From contig JAUWDP010000024.1 of the NCBI GenBank assembly GCA_030608725.1, forward strand, positions 1 to 9,911: DNA of 9,911 nt. The letters are read 5' to 3'. Positions 1 to 4,585 of this stretch are shown piece after piece (the first letter of the stretch is position 1; every line of letters begins with the position of its first letter). The translations under genes were made by a program, and so were the position numbers. The notes under the pieces are model-generated. The model made no database searches. It saw only the letters and a list, made by a program, of their open reading frames with translations, and was not told where the DNA came from. Source of the DNA: Candidatus Bathyarchaeota archaeon (GTDB taxonomy: Archaea; Thermoproteota; Bathyarchaeia; TCS64).

Positions 1-5
1 TTGAG

Positions 6-99
6 CGGGCCTGAGGGGAATTGAACCCCTGACCACCGGGTCTCCCCGACCACGAGGGTCTTAAAAGCCCGATGCTCTGCCTTGCTGAGCTACAGGCCC
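6..99 (-). tRNA. tRNA-Lys(UUU) with a 20-nt intron
   Basis: Read on the minus strand, the gene folds as a full cloverleaf. The 7-bp acceptor stem GGGCCTG/CAGGCCC is followed by T8-A9, a GCTC/GAGC D stem, an anticodon stem TCGGG/CCCGG closed by one T-G pair, and a T arm AGGGG-TTCAATT-CCCCT. The discriminator is G73. The anticodon TTT lies at 63-65. The anticodon stem closes only if 20 nt (42-61) are removed between positions 37 and 38, the canonical archaeal intron site. The next three bases after G73 are CTC, so the CCA end is not encoded and must be added by a tRNA nucleotidyltransferase. The gene decodes AAA/AAG lysine codons. Confidence 0.95.
42..61 (-). other. tRNA-Lys intron, bulge-helix-bulge type
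   Basis: The 20-nt intron fits the archaeal splicing endonuclease motif exactly. Bases 32-35 (CTTT) face GGGG at the 3' part of the intron, giving a 4-bp central helix of one C-G and three U-G pairs. This helix lies between two 3-nt bulges, UAA at the 5' site and AGA at the 3' site. A 4-bp inner helix GACC/GGTC closes a 5-nt loop. Cleavage after the second bulge base on each side restores the loop CUUUUAA. Confidence 0.88.
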
Positions 100-134
100 A
101 AGGCCAAAGCTGTTTACCCTTTCAGGTCAACATT

Positions 135-143
135 GTATATAAC
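135..143 (-). promoter_or_regulatory. TATA box (box A) of tRNA-Lys
   Basis: The minus-strand sequence GTTATATAC is centred about 40 nt upstream of the first base of tRNA-Lys. A start about 26 nt downstream would leave a short 5' leader of roughly 13 nt, to be removed by RNase P. Confidence 0.6.
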
Positions 144-226
144 TCTTTTCAGATTTGTATTTTTTAGTTAATTTTGACCCGATTTTTCATTATCAACGAG
201 AAAAAGGGGTCCCAGCAATATTGAAC

Positions 227-243
227 ATGGACCTACGGTCCAT
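227..243. repeat. Perfect 7-bp hairpin in tRNA spacer
   Basis: ATGGACC (227-233), a 3-nt loop TAC and GGTCCAT (237-243) form a perfect inverted repeat. It lies in the 255-nt spacer (100-354) between the divergently oriented tRNA-Lys and tRNA-Gly genes. I see no coding region in that spacer. The hairpin lies outside both predicted core promoters, and its role is unknown. Confidence 0.6.
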
Positions 244-296
244 TCACCTTCGTAGTTCACCAGCTTGGACATTTGGACGATTTCAAATCAGAAAAG

Positions 297-304
297 GCTT
301 ATTA
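297..304 (+). promoter_or_regulatory. Possible TATA box of tRNA-Gly
   Basis: The weak A+T-rich element GCTTATTA is centred about 54 nt before tRNA-Gly. It is the best box A match upstream of the gene but is far from consensus. If used, it would give a 5' leader of about 25-28 nt. Confidence 0.25.
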
Positions 305-354
305 GATCGTTGACTTCCTATCGTCTTCAAGCCGTCAACAGCTGGACGTTTCAT

Positions 355-444
355 GCGGCCGTGGTCCAGCCTGGTAAGACTTCAGCCCCCCACGACACGC
401 GTCGGGGAGAGCTGAATACCCGGGTTCGAATCCCGGCGGCCGCA
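355..444 (+). tRNA. tRNA-Gly(CCC) with a 17-nt intron
   Basis: The cloverleaf has acceptor stem GCGGCCG/CGGCCGC, T8-G9, a D arm with a 3-bp stem, anticodon stem TCAGC/GCTGA, a 4-nt variable loop ATAC and T arm CCGGG-TTCGAAT-CCCGG. The discriminator is A73 and CCA follows directly at 445-447. Removing 17 nt at the canonical 37/38 site leaves the loop C-C-CCC-A-A, so the anticodon is CCC (389-391), decoding GGG. Position 33, nearly always U in tRNAs, is C here. The body strongly resembles other archaeal glycine tRNAs as I remember them. The gene ends only 10 nt before the convergent methyltransferase gene. Confidence 0.9.
393..409 (+). other. tRNA-Gly intron, bulge-helix-bulge type
   Basis: The 17-nt intron shows ideal splicing-endonuclease geometry. 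Bases 387-390 (CCCC) pair with 404-407 (GGGG) as the 4-bp central helix, flanked by 3-nt bulges CAC (391-393) and AGA (408-410). A 3-bp inner helix GAC/GTC (394-396/401-403) closes a 4-nt loop. Cleavage after 392 and after 409 gives the mature seven-base loop. Confidence 0.85.
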
Positions 445-457
445 CCAACAAACATTA

Positions 458-1084
458 TTAGTCTTTCTGCATGAATAGGTCGATGCTGGCGGGGATAAAG
501 GGGAGCCTCCCGTGCATCGGCAGGGCGGCGAACTTTTCCTCTTCGACTATCCTCAGGTTGTTCCTGTCTGCCATATTTCTGAGGTCCTCCTCTTTAGGTA
601 TTGAGATGTGGGTCTCGTCCTTGTCTAGGAACCCGAACAGTTTACGGGGCCACGCGTCCAAGGGCGTGGACACGATCATGTACCCGCCACTCTTCAGCTT
701 TTCCGTCAGCTTGCCCAGGTTCTCGTCGAAGCTCTCTGTGTGCTCGAGGATGTCAAGGGCTGTGATGCAGTCGAAGGACTCATCGGGGTATGGGAGAGGG
801 TCGTCAAGGTCTATGACCCTCAGGTCGACCCCGGAACTCATGACCTTCGCCTTTCCTATTGCGTAGTCAGAGATGTCGAATCCGTGTACCTCTCCGAAGT
901 GGCTCTTCATTTCGTTGACGAGGAGTCCGAAAGCGCAGCCTGCATCCAGGAAGCGCCCGGAGACTTTCCTTTTACTGATAAATGAAATTATGTTACGGAA
1001 TTTCTTTATTGGGTCTATATTTCCATAGTCAGAATAATTAGATCCTTTTCTTCCGTGGAAATAATCTTCGTCGAAATTACCCAT
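458..1084 (-). CDS. Class I SAM-dependent methyltransferase
   Basis: This 208-residue soluble protein has a Rossmann-type methyltransferase fold. Motif I is LDAGCAFG at 46-53 (S-adenosylmethionine loop) and an acidic strand end is GFDIS at 68-72, whose Asp70 should bind the SAM ribose. The segment FDCITALDILEH at 104-115 matches the post-I/motif IV region, and a GGYMIVSTP strand follows at 133-141. The N-terminal FDEDYFHGRKGSNYSDYGN segment resembles the leader of methyltransferases acting on small molecules or glycans. The C-terminal part carries no recognisable acceptor domain, so the substrate is unknown. The ATG is near A+T-rich TATA-like elements at 1111-1131 and has no clear ribosome site. 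It ends TAA, convergent with tRNA-Gly, and its start diverges from the M24 gene. The first third is visibly more A+T rich than the rest. Confidence 0.85.
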   Translation of the reverse strand: MGNFDEDYFHGRKGSNYSDYGNIDPIKKFRNIISFISKRKVSGRFLDAGCAFGLLVNEMKSHFGEVHGFDISDYAIGKAKVMSSGVDLRVIDLDDPLPYPDESFDCITALDILEHTESFDENLGKLTEKLKSGGYMIVSTPLDAWPRKLFGFLDKDETHISIPKEEDLRNMADRNNLRIVEEEKFAALPMHGRLPFIPASIDLFMQKD

Positions 1085-1163
1085 AATGCATTCGGGAGCA
1101 TGTAGATCGTTAATAAATCTTTCGTATAAACGTCACTTATCATTACTACTGTTTTAGCCTCAT

Positions 1164-1177
1164 TTATCACCTGATAA
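1164..1177. promoter_or_regulatory. 14-bp dyad in divergent promoter region
   Basis: TTATCA-CC-TGATAA is a perfect inverted repeat in the 141-nt A+T-rich spacer between the divergent methyltransferase and M24 genes. It lies immediately upstream of the likely box A of the M24 gene (1181-1188), where the TFB recognition element would be. It could therefore be a repressor operator. Function is inferred from position only. Confidence 0.4.
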
Positions 1178-1180
1178 CAG

Positions 1181-1188
1181 TTTTATTG
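1181..1188 (+). promoter_or_regulatory. TATA box of the M24 peptidase-like gene
   Basis: TTTTATTG is centred about 41 nt before the preferred TTG start at 1226, predicting transcription from about 1211. That start would exclude the longer TTG start at 1202 and keeps an AGAGG ribosome site in the short leader. Confidence 0.45.
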
Positions 1189-1225
1189 TCTAAGGTCATC
1201 TTTGCACGTCAGAGGCTGTGATATA

Positions 1226-2350
1226 TTGAGCATTTTCGAGAAGAGGTGCGGGAAAGCCCAGAAGCTGATGACGGAGGCCGGCATTGACTTCCTGTTCATT
1301 GGCGGTGGGACCGACATGAAGTATATGATCGACTACTCACACGGCGAGAGCGAGCGCCTCGCCCTGTTCGTGCTCCCCGTTGAGGGGAAGGGGAGTTTCA
1401 TAGGCCCAAGGTTCGAGATGCCCCGGTTCGAGCACTCAGGGACGAAGGTCTTCTTCGACCTCCTGGCGTGGGACGAGTGGGAGGACCCCGTGGGCTTCGT
1501 GGCGGAGCTCGTCAGCCCCAAGGCAGCCACGATCGCCATAAATGACACCCATCAAGCCCGTTTCGTCACCAAGTACCTGGAACGTCTGCCCAAGGCGAAG
1601 GTCATCTCGGCCTTCCCGGTGCTCGGGGAGATGAGAATGAGGAAGGACGAGACCGAGATAGGGTACCTCATCCACTTGGGGAAGGCTCTCGACAGGGCCT
1701 GGGAGGAGGCTCTCGGGCTCCAGTACAGCGGGAGGTGGGAGTCAGAGGTGGGGCAGGACCTCCTGGAGATAAAGAGAAAGATGTTCCCGGAGGCCGGGAG
1801 CCCTCAGATCACGCTTCCCCGGAGGAGCGGGAGGCCCATGAGCGGACTGAACAGCGCCTCGGCCCATGGCGGAGGCGGAAAACGGGTCATCGAGAAAGGC
1901 GACCCCTTTTGGTGGGAGATGGGCGGCGGCAGCTGCATGGGCTACGTCGGCGACAAGACGCGTTCTGCGCAGGTCGGCCCAGCTACCGACGAGTATAGGA
2001 AGATGTACGATATCGTAAAGGAGTGCCAGCAGGCGGCCTTCGAGGCAGTCAGGCCCGGCGTGACATGTGAGAGCGTTGACCTGGCGGGGAGGGCTGTCCT
2101 CGACAAGTACGGTGTCGGGAAGTACCTCGACCATCGCATCGGCCACGGGCTGGGGATGAACGGCCATGAGTACCCCTACATAGTGAGGGGGAACAAGAGG
2201 CTGCTCGAGCCGGGGAGGGTCTTGAGCGTCGAACCCGGGCTGTACATCCCGGGGAAGTGGGGGATAAGGATAGAGGACATCGTCTACGTCACGGAGGATG
2301 GCGCCGAGAGCTTCTTCCACTCGACCAAGGAGTTCAACGAGGTCTCCTAG
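1226..2350 (+). CDS. M24 family Xaa-Pro aminopeptidase/creatinase-like protein
   Basis: This 374-residue protein has the two-domain M24 layout: a creatinase-type N-terminal domain (about 1-140) and a pita-bread C-terminal domain (about 145-374). Family members cleave Xaa-Pro bonds or related C-N bonds, usually with two metal ions. Asp243 (GDKTR), His307 (IGHGLG), Glu336 (VEPG) and Glu350 (RIED) keep their metal-ligand positions, and His214 and His314 match the conserved accessory histidines. The first ligand, normally Asp in a D-x-G motif, is replaced by the sequence WWEMGGG around Glu231, with spacing one residue longer. This looks closer to ectoine-hydrolase/creatinase-like members than to true prolidase, so substrate and metal content are uncertain. 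I prefer TTG at 1226 because AGAGG (1211-1215) precedes it by 10 nt. An upstream in-frame TTG at 1202 would add eight residues. It ends in TAG, with a second in-frame TAG three codons later. Confidence 0.88.
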   Translation: MSIFEKRCGKAQKLMTEAGIDFLFIGGGTDMKYMIDYSHGESERLALFVLPVEGKGSFIGPRFEMPRFEHSGTKVFFDLLAWDEWEDPVGFVAELVSPKAATIAINDTHQARFVTKYLERLPKAKVISAFPVLGEMRMRKDETEIGYLIHLGKALDRAWEEALGLQYSGRWESEVGQDLLEIKRKMFPEAGSPQITLPRRSGRPMSGLNSASAHGGGGKRVIEKGDPFWWEMGGGSCMGYVGDKTRSAQVGPATDEYRKMYDIVKECQQAAFEAVRPGVTCESVDLAGRAVLDKYGVGKYLDHRIGHGLGMNGHEYPYIVRGNKRLLEPGRVLSVEPGLYIPGKWGIRIEDIVYVTEDGAESFFHSTKEFNEVS

Positions 2351-2355
2351 AGACC
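2341..2355. terminator. Hairpin at the convergent gene junction
   Basis: GGTCTC (2341-2346), loop CTA and GAGACC (2350-2355) form a perfect 6-bp stem. It covers the last codons and the TAG stop of the M24 gene and abuts the TAG stop (2356-2358) of the opposing 86-residue gene. No T-run follows on either strand, so it is a symmetrical barrier or RNA-end structure rather than a classical intrinsic terminator. Confidence 0.4.
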
Positions 2356-2616
2356 CTAGTCCCTCTTGTTCGAGACCTCGAAGACGAACCTCATCTTCTC
2401 CTCTGAGAGGGGGAACAGATCCCAGCTCCCGACTTCCTGGCCCGTCATGAACTTTATGTGCTTCCCTATCTCAGCCATCACGTGGTCTGTGAAGTGGTCC
2501 ATGGTCACCTCGGCGAGGAAGCCAGTCTCACCGCTGCTTACCTCTACGCTATGACTGCTGTTGTACACTGCGAGGGCGGTCTCGATGGCCATTCTGATCT
2601 CGTGAGATAGGGTCAT
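2356..2616 (-). CDS. Hypothetical 86-residue protein
   Basis: I do not recognise this family. The 86-residue product is soluble, with no signal peptide or membrane segment. It appears to have a helix near the N-terminus (SHEIRMAIETALAVYN), an alternating strand-like stretch (HSVEVSSGETGFLAEVTM), a central helix (FTDHVMAEIGKHIKFMTG) and a final strand (KMRFVFEVSN), suggesting a small alpha/beta fold. The reading frame stays open to a TTG at 2694, which would give 112 residues. I prefer ATG 2616 because the TATA element ATTTATGG at 2645-2652 lies about 32 nt upstream, as in a leaderless mRNA, and the extra 26 residues look like read-through of the promoter. It converges on the M24 gene with 5 nt between stop codons, so function cannot be inferred from neighbours. 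Confidence 0.65.
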   Translation of the reverse strand: MTLSHEIRMAIETALAVYNSSHSVEVSSGETGFLAEVTMDHFTDHVMAEIGKHIKFMTGQEVGSWDLFPLSEEKMRFVFEVSNKRD

Positions 2617-2644
2617 CTGACTAGGGTACGGGTTCCAGCGCCGC

Positions 2645-2652
2645 CCATAAAT
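2645..2652 (-). promoter_or_regulatory. TATA box of the 86-residue gene
   Basis: On the minus strand ATTTATGG lies about 32 nt upstream of ATG 2616, placing the predicted transcription start a few bases before the codon. A second element, TTATAA at 2711-2716, is the alternative and would fit the longer TTG-initiated form. Confidence 0.4.
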
Positions 2653-2728
2653 CTTTTCATCATCACCCGAATCGTGAGCATCCTGCGCGCGCAAAAGGGT
2701 TACGAAGGATTATAAGTGTGTGAAATGA

Positions 2729-2763
2729 AAAAATTAGGAGAAAAGTAGGTTTTAGTCCTACTT
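2729..2763 (-). terminator. Intrinsic terminator of the aminotransferase gene
   Basis: On the minus strand AAGTAGG and CCTACTT (2757-2763 and 2743-2749) form a 7-bp stem with a 7-nt loop overlapping the stop codon. It is followed at once by TTCTCC and then a run of six T (to 2730). The hairpin plus T-rich tail fits an intrinsic terminator. Confidence 0.55.
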
Positions 2764-3957
2764 CTGGTACTTCTTGACGAACCGCTCTATGCGGTCCATT
2801 GCTGCCTCGAAGCAGGTGTCAGGTTCGTTCTCGAACCAGCCCGGCATCTTCTGTGTCGAGAGGGGCCTGATCATCGAGAGGCGTACGTGGCCCTCGGCTG
2901 CCCCGGGTCCGTAGCCGGCTCCGGAGACGATCCTTACGGCCTCCTCTTCCGCCAGCTTCTGGACGAAATCGTTGGAGTTCAGGGTGGTTCCTGTAATATC
3001 GGGGAACAGATAGAACGCGCCTTCGGGCTTCTTGCAGGAGACTCCCGGCATCTCGTTCAGCCGTTTCACGCCGTATTCGATGCGCTCCTCGTACTCTTTC
3101 TTTATGGCCTCAACGTACTCGTAACCTTCGGTGAGGGCCTTGACGGCGCCCAGCTGGATAGGCCAGGAGACTGCGCTCCCGGGGGCTCTCCCCACGTATG
3201 GGGCCATCTCGGGTCCCGAGACTATCCAGCCCGTCCTCATGCCGGCCCAGGAGTAAAATTTGGTGAACGCCATGCAGACGATGGTCCTATTCTCCATCCC
3301 AGGGTAGGTGATGAGGGCCTCGTGCTTCGTGCCGTCCCAGCAGAACTCAGAGTACGTCTCGTCGGAGACCACCACGAAGTCGTGGTCGACGGCTAGGTCG
3401 GTGATCCCCTTCAGCTCCTCCTTGGTGAAGACAGCCCCGGACGGGTTGCCCGGGTTGTCTATGTAGAGGGACTTCGTCTTTGGGGAAATTGCCGACTTGA
3501 GGGCCTCCAGGTCTGGACGGAACTGGCCGTCGGTCTTCTTCATAGCTGCGAAGACTGTCTTGACACCGAAGAATCTGTGGGGTCCTCTGCCACCTCCATA
3601 GGCGGGGTCGAAGGTGATCCCTTCCTCCCCTGAGTTCAGGATTGCTGCGTAGGCCTGGAACAGGCTCTGTGAGCCTCCGCCTGTGATAGCTATCTGGCCC
3701 GGCTGGGCCTCGTACCCGTACTTCGAGTAGTACTTCACCAAAGCGTCTCTGAGGGCTGGCTCCCCACCGAAACAGTAGTGAGTCTTACCCTCACAGATGG
3801 CGTCGTACACGGTCTTGGCTATATAATCAGGCAGAAGGAAGTTGGGGTCACCAGCTGCCAGGCTTATCGTTCCCGGAGCGGCCGCGACCCTGCGCCTCGT
3901 AGCAGAGCGACGTATTTCACCCGTCAGTTCCTTCCGAACAAGCTTTTCGATCGACAT
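2758..3957 (-). CDS. Class I/II PLP-dependent aminotransferase
   Basis: This is a 399-residue fold-type I aminotransferase of the aspartate aminotransferase superfamily, of typical length and apparently complete. The family transfers an amino group between an amino acid and a 2-oxo acid in the cytosol. Visible landmarks are SLAAGDPNF (32-40), GGGSQSLFQ (93-101, phosphate-binding loop), NPGNPSG (168-174, Asn171 on the cofactor), SDETY (198-202, Asp199 to the pyridine nitrogen, Tyr202), FTKFYSWAGMRTGW (231-244, Lys233 as the Schiff-base lysine, Arg241 on the phosphate) and VRLSM (358-362, Arg359 for the substrate carboxylate). The exact substrate (aspartate, alanine or aromatic amino acids) cannot be told. 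The lysine is preceded by Thr rather than the more common Ser. The gene is monocistronic, with a TATA box about 27 nt before ATG and a hairpin terminator after it, so the mRNA is probably leaderless. Confidence 0.93.
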   Translation of the reverse strand: MSIEKLVRKELTGEIRRSATRRRVAAAPGTISLAAGDPNFLLPDYIAKTVYDAICEGKTHYCFGGEPALRDALVKYYSKYGYEAQPGQIAITGGGSQSLFQAYAAILNSGEEGITFDPAYGGGRGPHRFFGVKTVFAAMKKTDGQFRPDLEALKSAISPKTKSLYIDNPGNPSGAVFTKEELKGITDLAVDHDFVVVSDETYSEFCWDGTKHEALITYPGMENRTIVCMAFTKFYSWAGMRTGWIVSGPEMAPYVGRAPGSAVSWPIQLGAVKALTEGYEYVEAIKKEYEERIEYGVKRLNEMPGVSCKKPEGAFYLFPDITGTTLNSNDFVQKLAEEEAVRIVSGAGYGPGAAEGHVRLSMIRPLSTQKMPGWFENEPDTCFEAAMDRIERFVKKYQK

Positions 3958-3979
3958 CCATAAGGGGTGCAGTATGTCA

Positions 3980-3987
3980 CATAAAAC
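3980..3987 (-). promoter_or_regulatory. TATA box of the aminotransferase gene
   Basis: Minus-strand GTTTTATG is centred about 27 nt upstream of ATG 3957, which places the predicted transcription start on the start codon itself and implies a leaderless mRNA. No ribosome site is visible before the ATG. Confidence 0.6.
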
Positions 3988-4149
3988 AGTTTTCCATCAG
4001 GTTTTTTTCTGAAAAGGAATATGATGCTTCTATGATCGTTTTTTTCATGACATCTTAGGGAAAGTCATCGGATGGGGCTCGAAAAGCGGCTTAAAATCAA
4101 CCCGTTTCGTCTATCTGGGTTTCAATATCTTTCTAAGTGGGAATTATGG

Positions 4150-4234
4150 CGCCGGGAATGGGATTCGAACCCATGCTCTCCAGGGAGAACCAGTTTTCAA
4201 GACTGGCGCCGTGTCCAGGCTTGGCTACCCCGGC
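4150..4234 (-). tRNA. tRNA-Ser(UGA)
   Basis: This is an 85-nt class II tRNA without an intron. On the minus strand it has acceptor stem GCCGGGG/TCCCGGC with one G-U pair, D arm GCC/GGC, anticodon arm CCAGT-CTTGAAA-ACTGG with TGA at 4197-4199, long variable arm TCTCC/GGAGA and T arm ATGGG-TTCGAAT-CCCAT. The discriminator G73 and long variable arm are serine features. CCA follows directly in the genome at 4147-4149. It decodes UCA and, by wobble, other UCN codons. Confidence 0.96.
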
Positions 4235-4278
4235 TCAAAGAAACAGGACGTTCCCCGGGTAAATGTTTATCGCACGGC

Positions 4279-4287
4279 CTATATTTT
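4279..4287 (-). promoter_or_regulatory. TATA box of tRNA-Ser
   Basis: Minus-strand AAATATAGG is centred about 49 nt before the first base of tRNA-Ser, giving a predicted 5' leader of roughly 20 nt. Confidence 0.5.
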
Positions 4288-4457
4288 TTAACTTTTTTCG
4301 ACCTAAAATTACATTAAAAAATGAATAAAAGAAAGGGCTGCATTATTTAACATGTATTAAGGGTCAATATTTTCAACGCTGTTTCTAGTTACCTATTTCT
4401 ATTGGTTAATAACGTAAGTTAAAATGGCTATGTTTCTTTGATAGGTTGAATCCATAT

Positions 4458-4490
4458 ATGATATTATATTATAGTAGCACAGAATATCAT
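4458..4490. repeat. Inverted repeat ATGATATT/AATATCAT
   Basis: Two perfect 8-bp half-sites (4458-4465 and 4483-4490) are separated by 17 nt, with centres 25 nt apart. Copies of ATCCATA overlap or adjoin the two ends. The arrangement lies about 45-75 nt upstream of the likely pilin box A, a position suited to an activator or repressor site. Confidence 0.45.
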
Positions 4491-4532
4491 CCATAGTTAT
4501 AATAAAAATTGTAAAGTGATTCAAAATCCCTA

Positions 4533-4540
4533 TTAAATAT
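4533..4540 (+). promoter_or_regulatory. TATA box of the pilin/winged-helix operon
   Basis: TTAAATAT is centred about 50 nt before the preferred pilin start (TTG 4586). The predicted transcription start near 4563 leaves a short leader that carries GAGG at 4573-4576. Other A/T runs further upstream could also act. Confidence 0.45.
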
Positions 4541-4585
4541 AGAGAGGAGAATATGGTTCAATAAAAAGGGTTGAGGAATGTAGAA

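Larger units (their letters stand above)
4235..4585. other. A+T-rich intergenic region upstream of the pilin operon
   Basis: This 351-nt spacer has no credible gene. It holds the tRNA-Ser promoter (4279-4287), an A/T-only 9-bp inverted repeat (4283-4291 with 4314-4322), an 8-bp inverted repeat ATGATATT/AATATCAT (4458-4465 with 4483-4490), a direct repeat ATCCATA (4450-4456 and 4489-4495) flanking that dyad, and several TATA-like stretches. It is clearly lower in G+C than the flanking coding DNA. It probably serves as the control region of the pilin/winged-helix operon. Confidence 0.6.

Noticed and set aside
309..339. Inverted repeat GTTGAC/GTCAAC just upstream of tRNA-Gly
   Set aside because: The stem is only 6 bp with a 19-nt loop, close to what chance gives. 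No C/D or H/ACA box signature is present, so a small RNA call is not supported.
265..474. Plus-strand open frame of 69 codons overlapping tRNA-Gly
   Set aside because: It runs through the whole tRNA-Gly gene and its intron. The structural RNA explains the sequence.
1742..2320. 192-codon open frame on the minus strand across the M24 gene
   Set aside because: It lies entirely antisense to a well-supported M24 coding region, is rich in Pro, Ala and His as expected for a shadow frame in G+C-rich DNA, and has no promoter or ribosome site.
2887..3396. 169-codon plus-strand open frame opposite the aminotransferase
   Set aside because: It is antisense to conserved aminotransferase motifs, and its composition (Gly, Asp, His, Val rich without a recognisable pattern) looks like a shadow.
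4072..4317. 81-codon plus-strand open frame across tRNA-Ser
   Set aside because: It is antisense to a complete tRNA-Ser gene. Fragments such as REWDSNPCSPGRTSFQDW are a typical mistranslation of a tRNA.
4283..4322. A/T-only 9-bp inverted repeat between tRNA-Ser and the pilin gene
   Set aside because: Homopolymer-rich A/T sequence readily produces such repeats, and the left arm overlaps the tRNA-Ser TATA box. I list it within the spacer but do not claim a function.
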